From Candidatus Rifleibacteriota bacterium (GTDB lineage: Bacteria > Vulcanimicrobiota > Xenobia > Xenobiales > Xenobiaceae): DNA of 13,997 nt. The stretch lies in the NCBI GenBank assembly GCA_900772775.1, contig CAAGRW010000164.1, positions 1-13,997 of the forward strand, read 5' to 3'. Made by a program: the position numbers and the translations under genes. Of the stretch, positions 1 through 7,872 are shown piece after piece (positions within the stretch are counted from its first letter, which is position 1; every line of letters starts with the position of its first letter). The notes beneath the pieces were generated by a model. The model saw nothing but the letters and a program-made list of their open reading frames with translations, did not search any database and had not been told where the DNA came from.

Positions 1-3000
1 CAGCAAAAAGTTCAAGATTTTGTGGGCAATTGGCAAAAATACAGAAAATTGGCTGATTATTTCTCTTCTTATAACATAGAGAAATTGTTGAACTTAGATT
101 TAGCCGGGCTTAAGGCTAGGTTGGAAGAGAATAAAGCCAACTTTTTTGCGGTTCGTTTTTTGAAAAATAAAACTTTACTTAGAGAACTTGAGGGCCTAAA
201 AAAACTTGGCGGTCAACCTTTAAGTGTTGAAGAACTTGAGCGCCTTATTCCTCAAGTTCAAGAGTATATTGCCTTTAGTCAAAATTTGGCTCACCAAGAA
301 GCTGAAATAAAAACAATTTTAGGGCCAACTTGGAGTAAAGATTCTGATTGTAGTAAGTTATTGGAGCAGTGTGAGAAGATCTGGGATCTGGAAACTGAGC
401 TCAATAATTTGTATGGCAATTCTGCTGCAACTTCTATATGGGAAAAATTACAGTTAATTTTGCCTTCTTTAGATGAGAGACAAGCGGAAATTCTTGATAA
501 ATTTGCTACCTGTTGGCTTAGATTTGAAAAAAGTTGGCGTTCATTTTCAGATAGTTACGCTAAACAATTAACTAAAACTGATACGCTAGATGATTTGCGC
601 ACAATATTGCTTTCCCTTGAGCAAAACAAAGCATTTTTGCGCCAGGCTATGCGCTATTTGGCAGTTAAGGCCAAATTCGACAATTGCCATGTCAGCGCTT
701 TTATAGAAAAATTGGAGGCTGGCAATATCGAGGCCGACAGAGCGGAAGACATTTTTTATAAAGCTTATTGCGACCATATGTTGGAGCAAATTTTTAATCA
801 GGAAAAAACTTTAAGCGATTTTTCTGGCCTTGAACATGAAGAATGCATTAAGAAGTTCTCTGATTTAGATAGCCAATATAGAAAATTGAGTCAAAAGACA
901 ATTTTTGCCAAATTAGTTGCCAAGCTTCCCGGTCAACACGCTACTGGCTTAATAAATACAGAGCTTGGCGAACTTAGACGTGAGTGTGCCAAAAAATCAC
1001 GCCGCAAACCGGTGCGTCAGCTTTTGGAGCTTATTCCCAATTTGGCACCTATTTTGAAGCCATGTTTTCTGATGAGTCCATTGTCAGTAGCTCAATATTT
1101 GCCTCCCGATACAGAGCCTTTTGATCTTGTGGTTTTTGACGAAGCTTCACAAATTCCGGTTTGGGACGCTATAGGAGTAATTGCTAGGGGAAAACAGCTT
1201 ATTGTAGTGGGCGATCCAAAGCAAATGCCGCCTACAGATTTCTTTCAGACAAAAGACAGCTCGGACTTGGATGATACAGCGGTTGTCGAGGATATGGAAA
1301 GCATTTTAGATGAATGTCTTACCGCCGGAGTACATTCTGCCCGTCTCAATTGGCACTATAGAAGTAAGCATGAAGAGCTTATTTCTTTTAGCAACCATTA
1401 TTATTACGACGATAGTTTATTCACATTTCCTTCTGCTTATAACACTTCCGATTTTGGAGTTCAATTCAATTTTGTTCGCAATGGAATTTATGGTGAGAAT
1501 GGTCAACGCACCAACGAAGCTGAAGCTAAAGCCTTAGTTAATTATATCTTTGCTAAATTGACTACTCCTGGAGTGCGTCAGCGCAGTTTAGGAATAGTAA
1601 CTTTCAGTTTGCCACAAAAAGAGCTTATTGAAGAGCTATTAGAGCAAGGACGACGTCAACATCCAGAATGTGAAGCTTATTTCAGCGAGCAAAACGATGA
1701 AGCTATTTTTGTGAAAAATTTGGAAAACGTCCAAGGTGACGAGCGTGATGTCATACTCTTTTCCATTTGCTATGCTCCCAATGCACAAGGGCGTTTTTCT
1801 ATGAATTTTGGTCCCCTCAATCGCAATGGAGGAGAGCGCCGTCTTAATGTGGCTATTACCAGAGCTAAAGAACAAGTAGTAGTATTTTCTTCAATTTACG
1901 CTTCTCAGATAGATTTAACTCGTACCAGAGCTCTTGGAGCTTCTCACTTAAAAGCTTTCCTTGAGTATGCCGAAAAGAAAGTAAACATGAGAGCTGATTT
2001 GCATACTGCCAGCTCTTCAGAAAATGCTATAGAAGCTTTGGCCAATTTCTTGGCAACTCAGGGGTACAAAACTGAACGCAATTTAGGCAATTCAAAATAT
2101 AAGCTCGATTTGGCTGTCTATAATCCCGATTACAAGAACGAGTATTTGTTGGGTATAGAAAGTGATGGATGTGCTTATGCCGCTCAAAATACTGTCAGAG
2201 ATCGAGATGAACTTCGCGATGATGTTTTAAAAGCTTTGGGTTGGAAACTTTGTAAGATTTGGAGCGTAGATTGGTATTTAGATAGGCAACCTACTTGCCA
2301 GCGCTTATTAGATCTGTTGAATAAATTGCGCCAAGAGCGTAAGTCTATCGAAATAGAAAAAGCCAAGCGACAGATAGATAATAGCCAAATTGAGAGCACT
2401 TTTAATTCTGTTGCAATACAGTCTAAAGATAATACTGGCACTGTAAAAACTTCTAATGTTGAGCATGAAGAACGGTTGATTTTACCGTTAGCCGATACAG
2501 ATACATTGGGAAATATTGATAATTGCCAAGAAACAGATTGGGGCTTAATTAAGGCTGTTCCTTTAGATCCATGTTTCCCCAATCGCCGTGAATATGCTTT
2601 GTGCCAACTTTCCGAATTGAATGTTGCTGCTAATAGTGATTTGTATAGTTTAGACAGTAGCTTTGTAAGAGAATATTTGATTAGGATTATCTTAGTGGAA
2701 GGGCCTATCTATAAACGGGTTCTGTTCAAAAGATTTTTAAGTGCTTTTAACAATAAACTTAGCACTACGGCTGAACAATTTTTGACAAATTGCTTGCCTA
2801 GCGGTTTGGTACAAACCTTTTTCAATAATGAATCTGTAATTTGGCCTAAAGGTGCTACTCCCGACTCTTATAGGATCTACAGAATTGGCACCAATGAAGA
2901 GACAAAACGCCCCTTATACGATATTCCTTTAGTAGAAGTAGCTAATGCTATGGAAGAAATAAAAACGAGTTTGCCTATTGATGATGAAGAGACTCTTAAT

Positions 3001-3102
3001 AGAGAAACTCTCAAACTTTTCGGATTAAAAAGCTTAACGTCCAAGGCAGCCTCTTATTTAGCTTTAGCTAAATCGTTTTGGCAAGAACGTACTCAAAATT
3101 AG
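1..3102 (+). CDS. Large SF1 helicase-nuclease (DUF4011/DUF3320-type), 5' end missing
   Basis: The reading frame is open from base 1 (seven sense codons precede a GTG at 22), so the gene starts upstream. Residues are counted from that GTG. Helicase motifs seen are Walker B/II (FDEAS, D373-E374), III (GDPKQMPPT from 397), IV (WHYRS, 444-448), V (VQGDERD, 570-576) and VI (LNVAITRAK, 608-616). No Walker A is present; in this family it lies before the helical insert that fills residues 1-350. Residues 667-765 look like an MTES_1575/Vsr-like nuclease: KLDLAV with D696, IESDG with E713 and D715, then RDRDELR and LGWKLCKIWS. The His usually found a few residues after DG appears to be Ala. The tail (about 840-1026, with VEGPIYKRVLFKRF) matches DUF3320. 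This architecture occurs in proteins tied to anti-phage defence, including the system named Hhe as I recall it. It probably acts on DNA in the cytoplasm. Base composition is visibly AT-richer than downstream genes, which suggests transfer. Confidence 0.88.
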   Translation, partial: QQKVQDFVGNWQKYRKLADYFSSYNIEKLLNLDLAGLKARLEENKANFFAVRFLKNKTLLRELEGLKKLGGQPLSVEELERLIPQVQEYIAFSQNLAHQEAEIKTILGPTWSKDSDCSKLLEQCEKIWDLETELNNLYGNSAATSIWEKLQLILPSLDERQAEILDKFATCWLRFEKSWRSFSDSYAKQLTKTDTLDDLRTILLSLEQNKAFLRQAMRYLAVKAKFDNCHVSAFIEKLEAGNIEADRAEDIFYKAYCDHMLEQIFNQEKTLSDFSGLEHEECIKKFSDLDSQYRKLSQKTIFAKLVAKLPGQHATGLINTELGELRRECAKKSRRKPVRQLLELIPNLAPILKPCFLMSPLSVAQYLPPDTEPFDLVVFDEASQIPVWDAIGVIARGKQLIVVGDPKQMPPTDFFQTKDSSDLDDTAVVEDMESILDECLTAGVHSARLNWHYRSKHEELISFSNHYYYDDSLFTFPSAYNTSDFGVQFNFVRNGIYGENGQRTNEAEAKALVNYIFAKLTTPGVRQRSLGIVTFSLPQKELIEELLEQGRRQHPECEAYFSEQNDEAIFVKNLENVQGDERDVILFSICYAPNAQGRFSMNFGPLNRNGGERRLNVAITRAKEQVVVFSSIYASQIDLTRTRALGASHLKAFLEYAEKKVNMRADLHTASSSENAIEALANFLATQGYKTERNLGNSKYKLDLAVYNPDYKNEYLLGIESDGCAYAAQNTVRDRDELRDDVLKALGWKLCKIWSVDWYLDRQPTCQRLLDLLNKLRQERKSIEIEKAKRQIDNSQIESTFNSVAIQSKDNTGTVKTSNVEHEERLILPLADTDTLGNIDNCQETDWGLIKAVPLDPCFPNRREYALCQLSELNVAANSDLYSLDSSFVREYLIRIILVEGPIYKRVLFKRFLSAFNNKLSTTAEQFLTNCLPSGLVQTFFNNESVIWPKGATPDSYRIYRIGTNEETKRPLYDIPLVEVANAMEEIKTSLPIDDEETLNRETLKLFGLKSLTSKAASYLALAKSFWQERTQN

Positions 3103-3171
3103 TTGAGGCTGACTCTGTGTAGGCAACTCTCCTAAAGGACTAAGAAGGCTAAATCAGAAAGTCTCCTAGTT

Positions 3172-5751
3172 ATGATTGGTACTACAGTTGCAGATCGTTA
3201 TGAAATAATTTCTCAGCTTGGCATGGGGGGAATGGCCAAAGTTTATAAGGCTAAAGACTTAAACTTGGGGCGTGATGTGGCCCTTAAAGTGTTGCTTGAG
3301 TCTGTGTCAGGCGATCCCGAATTTAGGGAACGTTTTCGGCGTGAGGCTAGAGCCAGCGCTGCTCTGTCTCATCCCAACATTGTTCAAGTTTACGATTTCT
3401 TTGAGGCTGGCAAAGACGTTTTTATCGTTATGGAGCTGGTCGACGGTCGCGATTTGCGCGATTGCTTACAAGAACGCGGCCGTTTAGAAATAGATGAAGC
3501 TATACGCATAACTCTAGATGTGTTGTCTGCTTTGGAATTTGCCCATTCACGTGGCGTAGTTCATCGCGATATTTCTGCTCGCAACGTGATGTTAAGTCGC
3601 GACGGCACTGTCAAAGTTGCCGATTTTGGCATTGCGCGTATTGTTGGCGAACGCACTCTTACCCAAGATGGTGAACTTATAGGCTCAGTGCAATATATTT
3701 CACCTGAGCAAGCTAGCGGCGGTCATGCCACTCCGGCTGCCGACATATATTCTACGGGCGTTCTTCTTTACGAAATGCTCACCGGAGAGTTGCCTTTTAG
3801 CTCCGACAATGTGGTGAAATTGGCTTTGATGCACGTACAAACACCTGCGCCCAAGCCCTCGGCAACTCGCCCAGAAATATCTGAAGCTCTAGATAATATC
3901 GTGCTCAAGGCTATGGCTAAAAATCCGGCTCAGCGTTATCGCACAGCTGCCGAGATGACCGCCGCTTTGTTGGCTTTGCGCACTACAGCTGCACCGAGCA
4001 TCGTTGCCGGGCAAGTTATGCCTGTAGCTACAGTGCCGCCTAGTGCAGTGCCGCCCGCTGCTCCTTCTCCCAATGCCACTTCGTACGCCAATCAGAATGT
4101 ATCGACTGTGGCTACTTCTGTAAGTCATGTTGGCATGGCTGCTTCTGGCGTAGGCACAACTTCCGCGAGTGTATCTGCAGCGGGAGTAGCTACTGGAGAA
4201 ACCGTCAGCAATTTGGGAATTCCGCCAGAACGCACTATGTTGCGCACACGTTTGCCACAAAACTTAATCAAAATGCATGAAGATTCCCAAACCGGCCCCA
4301 CACGCCCTCTAGACGATTCTTCGCCAGTAGATACTGTAGATATTAGCGACTACGAAGACGAGGAATACCAAGATCCGGAACAAGGAGAATACGATCAGTA
4401 TTATTCTGAAGACGGAGAGCCTTTAGAGGATGGTGTAGGCGAAGAATACGATCAAGCTGAAGGCGGTTCCGAGTCTGGCTCTGTCAATAAGAGCTTGGGC
4501 ATGATTATTGCCGTAAGCTTGACTATTTTAATTGCTTTTGTGGCTGGAGTTACTTGGGTCAATTTAAATTCAGCTCCCAATGTGAATGTGCCCTCAATAG
4601 TGGGGCAAAAGTTGGCCCAAGCTCGCGAGACGATCAAAGAGGCCGGTTTGCGCCTGGAAGTGCGCTCGCAAAAATACCAAGCCGGAGCCAAGCCCGGAGT
4701 AGTGTTGCACCAAGAGCCGGACGGAGGCGCTCAACTGGTCAAAGACGGTGTAGTTTGGGTCGATGTCAGTATCGGCCGTGAACTAGTTGCTGTGCCCGAT
4801 TTAAGCGGCTTTACCGAAGAGCGAGCTTGTGAAGAATTGGATAAAGACGGCTTGGTCTATACTATTGTGCCTAAAGAGAGCAGCGCTCCGGTAGGTACAG
4901 TTTTTGCTCAAGAGCCTGAAGCTGGACAAGAAATTGCTGTCGGAAACGAAGTGACCGTCTTTATCAGTTTGGGCAAAGGCGAAGATGCCATTCCTGACTT
5001 GAGTGGTATGAGCTTAAAGAGCGCGACAGATTTAATGGCCAGTTTGGGCGGTAGCGTTAAAGTAAGCTCACAAAGAGATGATCCTAAAGCAACCGATGGT
5101 ACCATCCTTTCTCAAGAGCCGGCTTCTGGCAAGGCTATGCAACGCGGTACGGTTGTTTATGTAGTAATATGCCGCCGCAGTGAGACTAAGAAGGCCGCTC
5201 CTTCGTTGATTGGCAAAAGTGTTGCCGAAGCTAAGGCAGAAGCTGCCGGCTTGGGATTAGATTTAGTTGTAGAAGGCGATACCGGCGACAGTGCCCGCGT
5301 AGTAACTCAAAAGACTGAGCCGGGAGCAGTATTAAGCAACAATCGTTTGGTAGTGTCGGCTTCGGCCCAAGTTACTGTGCCGGATGTTTGTACACAGAGT
5401 TACGAGCAAGCTGTGAGCAATTTGCAAAACGCTGGCTTAAAATTAGGCAAAGTTTCCGCCGCTGCCGGCCAAAATGACAATGTTGTAATAGAACAGTATC
5501 CCGGAGCTGGTCAAGTCGCTCCTTTGGGAAGTTCTGTAGATTTAACTGTCACCAAAGCTGTGGCCGCTGAGCGAGACAACACTGCCGACGAAGATAGTGA
5601 AACTGTGAATATTAAGGCTGTTCCTTTGCGTGAGCCGGAACCGAGTCCGGTAGCACCGAGCCATGATGATGCCGGATCACACTCAACCGACAGCGGCCAT
5701 GGCGGCACTAGTTCTGATGTAAATATCGAACTTCCCGGGGATTTGCCCTAA
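3172..5751 (+). CDS. PASTA-repeat transmembrane Ser/Thr protein kinase (PknB/PrkC family)
   Basis: This is a membrane Hanks-type kinase that would sense cell-wall fragments outside and phosphorylate cytoplasmic proteins. The kinase domain covers about residues 8-268: glycine loop G17-M-G-G-M-A-K-V, ATP lysine K39, helix-C E58, catalytic D133, DFG D151, and SPE 177-179. The catalytic loop reads HRDISARN (131-138) where the family normally has HRDxKPxN, resembling tyrosine kinases. A low-complexity linker (about 270-443) ends in an acidic stretch with six tyrosines (Y394, 399, 407, 410, 411, 426). One transmembrane helix spans 444-465. Five PASTA repeats follow, near 470-537, 538-602, 604-668, 674-731 (degenerate) and 734-797, then a polar His/Ser/Asp-rich tail. 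ATG 3172 gives the typical N-terminus (MIGTTVADRYEI) and is the only start before an in-frame TAA at 3133. No strong Shine-Dalgarno is seen. No PP2C phosphatase gene lies beside it. Confidence 0.95.
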   Translation: MIGTTVADRYEIISQLGMGGMAKVYKAKDLNLGRDVALKVLLESVSGDPEFRERFRREARASAALSHPNIVQVYDFFEAGKDVFIVMELVDGRDLRDCLQERGRLEIDEAIRITLDVLSALEFAHSRGVVHRDISARNVMLSRDGTVKVADFGIARIVGERTLTQDGELIGSVQYISPEQASGGHATPAADIYSTGVLLYEMLTGELPFSSDNVVKLALMHVQTPAPKPSATRPEISEALDNIVLKAMAKNPAQRYRTAAEMTAALLALRTTAAPSIVAGQVMPVATVPPSAVPPAAPSPNATSYANQNVSTVATSVSHVGMAASGVGTTSASVSAAGVATGETVSNLGIPPERTMLRTRLPQNLIKMHEDSQTGPTRPLDDSSPVDTVDISDYEDEEYQDPEQGEYDQYYSEDGEPLEDGVGEEYDQAEGGSESGSVNKSLGMIIAVSLTILIAFVAGVTWVNLNSAPNVNVPSIVGQKLAQARETIKEAGLRLEVRSQKYQAGAKPGVVLHQEPDGGAQLVKDGVVWVDVSIGRELVAVPDLSGFTEERACEELDKDGLVYTIVPKESSAPVGTVFAQEPEAGQEIAVGNEVTVFISLGKGEDAIPDLSGMSLKSATDLMASLGGSVKVSSQRDDPKATDGTILSQEPASGKAMQRGTVVYVVICRRSETKKAAPSLIGKSVAEAKAEAAGLGLDLVVEGDTGDSARVVTQKTEPGAVLSNNRLVVSASAQVTVPDVCTQSYEQAVSNLQNAGLKLGKVSAAAGQNDNVVIEQYPGAGQVAPLGSSVDLTVTKAVAAERDNTADEDSETVNIKAVPLREPEPSPVAPSHDDAGSHSTDSGHGGTSSDVNIELPGDLP

Positions 5752-5807
5752 AACGATCATTAACGAGGTAGAAAAATGCTATACGAGAGAGGAGCCAACC
5801 GTACATC

Positions 5808-7181
5808 ATGGGCGACGAGGTAAACAATAAATCCGGCGAGGCTGTAAAGCTTGGCAAGAAAAAGCTGGAGCTAAAACCCAGCAACGCCCTGAACGGTAAA
5901 AGTCTAGGCGAAAACAAAATAGCTCCTTCCGAGACCCAATTGCCTCAAAGCAAGGCCGATTCGTCTGAACTTGAGTCTCAGTCTCCGGTTGAGTCGAGCT
6001 CTAAGATCGCTGCAAAAGCTCAAGTGGCACCTAAAGCAGAGGAGTCTCGGGCAACTGGCGTGGCCGATAGTGGCTCGGAGAAGGAGACCAAACACCTGGC
6101 TCCTCCTTTACCCTCGGACGACAAGAATATGAGTCAAGATGGTCAGCTTGAAGCTGTGGCCACCCAAACCGAAGCCAAAACAAAATCGGAAAATAGCGAT
6201 CCTTGGTTGTCGGTCGCCTGCTGGAAAAAATTGCTTTGGGGACTATTTAAAACGGCTGTTTTCCTTATAGTGGTAGTTTCCGCTATTGTCTTCGGGACTG
6301 TTTTGGGTGTAACGGTCTACCGCACCTATTTTGCCATTCCTGACGAAATTGAAGTGCCTGCCATTGAAGGCAAAGATTTTGCTGTTGCCAACGAATTGCT
6401 CAAAAAGGTCGGTTTGCGCCTACGCATAGAGGAAGGGCGACACAACACCAAGTTTCCCGATCGCATTGTTATTTCCCAAGATCCGCCCAAGGGACGTGTG
6501 GTGCGCAAAAACAGAGAAATTTTGGCTGTGGTTAGCTTAGGGCCGGAACAGTATAAAGTGCCCGATCTTAAAGGGCTGAGTTTGCGTGAAGTTAAAAAAT
6601 CGCTCAACAACAATAAGCTTTATTTGGGCAAAGTAACATATACTCCTAAAAATGCCAATCGTCCTGATGAAGTTTTGGAGCAAAAGCCTTTACCTGGCAC
6701 TTTGGCCCTCAAAGGCACCAAGGTGAATATTGTCGTCAATAAAGGCTTAGGCATGGCTAAGGTGAGCGTGCCTGATTGCAGCGGTCGCACTTTAGCTCGC
6801 GTTGGGCCGGTGCTTAAAAAAGCCGGCCTCAACTTGGGCAAGGTTATTTGGTCTGTTTCCGATCGACCTGTTGGCGAAGTACTCTCTCAGAATCCGCCCA
6901 GTGGAGCTGCCGTAATGAGCGATAGCGAAATCGCTTTGGAAGTTTCGGCCGGCTCTTCCCAAAGTCGCATTTTAGTACATCATAAGTTGGAAATTTTCTT
7001 GCCCGGTGGCAGCGAGCCCAACGAATTGCGTGTAGTTGTACTAAGCTCCGAAGGTGAAGAAGAAGTCTATCGCGCTTCCCATGTACTTAGCGATGTGGTC
7101 ACTCTTTGGGTTACTGGCCCCAAAGGCAGTGACGCCGAAGTTTACTTAAACGACAAATTATTTATGAGGGATAAGCTTTAA
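5808..7181 (+). CDS. Membrane-anchored PASTA-repeat protein without kinase domain
   Basis: This single-pass membrane protein of 457 residues has a charged, Ser/Glu/Lys-rich cytoplasmic part (1-140) and a transmembrane helix near 150-171. Three PASTA repeats follow (about 180-246, 248-316, 317-383; each has a VP-x-x-x-G-like start and a QxPxxG-like centre). A C-terminal beta-rich module (about 384-457) resembles the cap found after the PASTA repeats of some PrkC-type kinases. There is no kinase domain. PASTA repeats bind muropeptides or peptidoglycan in known proteins. The cytoplasmic part is rich in Ser and Thr and could be a substrate of the kinase encoded 56 bases upstream; that is inference. 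A GAGAGGAG sequence near 5786-5794 serves as Shine-Dalgarno, with a rather long spacer. The stop codon abuts the rpe start, implying co-transcription. Confidence 0.9.
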   Translation: MGDEVNNKSGEAVKLGKKKLELKPSNALNGKSLGENKIAPSETQLPQSKADSSELESQSPVESSSKIAAKAQVAPKAEESRATGVADSGSEKETKHLAPPLPSDDKNMSQDGQLEAVATQTEAKTKSENSDPWLSVACWKKLLWGLFKTAVFLIVVVSAIVFGTVLGVTVYRTYFAIPDEIEVPAIEGKDFAVANELLKKVGLRLRIEEGRHNTKFPDRIVISQDPPKGRVVRKNREILAVVSLGPEQYKVPDLKGLSLREVKKSLNNNKLYLGKVTYTPKNANRPDEVLEQKPLPGTLALKGTKVNIVVNKGLGMAKVSVPDCSGRTLARVGPVLKKAGLNLGKVIWSVSDRPVGEVLSQNPPSGAAVMSDSEIALEVSAGSSQSRILVHHKLEIFLPGGSEPNELRVVVLSSEGEEEVYRASHVLSDVVTLWVTGPKGSDAEVYLNDKLFMRDKL

Positions 7182-7823
7182 ATGAATAAAATACTTGTTT
7201 CCGCTTCTGTATTGTCTGCCGATTTTCTCCACTTGGCCGATGACGTTGCTCGTGTTTGCCAAGCTGGAGCCGATCAATTGCATGTCGATATTATGGATGG
7301 CCATTATGTGCCGAACTTAAGTTTTGGTGGGCCGCTTTTAAAAGCTTTTGCTAAAGTTAGCCCTGTGCCTCTGGACGTTCATTTTATGGTGACTAATCCT
7401 ATGGATTATGTGGATTTGTGCCGCCAATGCAACGTAAAGACCATGACTGTGCATCCTGAAGTGGTAGTCCATTTAGATAAAGCTTTAGCCCAAATACGCG
7501 AAGCCGGTATGGAAGCTGGCGTGGCTTTAAATCCGGCTACGCCTCCGGAAGTATTAGAATATGTGGCCGACAAGATTGATTTCGCTTTAGTTATGAGTGT
7601 CAATCCAGGTTTTTCTGGTCAGAAATTCATAAGCTCGGCCGTAAAAAAAATAGCCAAACTTAGAGCTATGTTGGGTGACAAAGTTCGTATCGGTATAGAC
7701 GGTGGAGTTACAGCACAGACAGCTCCTCAGTGCTTAAAGGCCGGAGCCGATGTTTTGATTGCTGCGACGGCTATTTTCGGCCAACAGGACTATGCTCAGG
7801 CGATAAAAGCTTTGCGCGGCTGA
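7182..7823 (+). CDS. rpe: Ribulose-phosphate 3-epimerase
   Basis: This enzyme interconverts D-ribulose 5-phosphate and D-xylulose 5-phosphate in the pentose phosphate pathway, in the cytoplasm. The 213-residue length and single TIM-barrel layout are normal for the family. Visible signatures are SASVLSADF (7-15), LHVDIMDGHYVPN (33-45) with metal ligands H34 and D36, DVHFMV with H67, MSVNPGFSGQKF for phosphate and loop binding, and IDGGV with catalytic D173. The ATG follows directly on the TAA of the preceding PASTA gene with no gap. GAGGG at 7166-7170, inside that gene, is the likely ribosome binding site. rpe next to a PASTA kinase is a known arrangement in Firmicutes, usually with rsgA between them, which is not seen here. 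It ends with TGA. No key residue is missing. Confidence 0.97.
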   Translation: MNKILVSASVLSADFLHLADDVARVCQAGADQLHVDIMDGHYVPNLSFGGPLLKAFAKVSPVPLDVHFMVTNPMDYVDLCRQCNVKTMTVHPEVVVHLDKALAQIREAGMEAGVALNPATPPEVLEYVADKIDFALVMSVNPGFSGQKFISSAVKKIAKLRAMLGDKVRIGIDGGVTAQTAPQCLKAGADVLIAATAIFGQQDYAQAIKALRG

Positions 7824-7872
7824 AATATAGCTGAATAAGAAAACACGGGAGTGAGGCCAAAACTGCGAGCAT

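Noticed and set aside
2184..2582. Minus-strand open frame of 132 codons inside the helicase gene
   Set aside because: It lies wholly antisense to conserved nuclease coding sequence and shows no recognisable protein features.
3562..3585. Kinase as an inactive pseudokinase because of the missing HRDxK lysine
   Set aside because: The ATP lysine, helix-C glutamate, catalytic Asp, Asn and DFG are all present, and tyrosine kinases work without that lysine.
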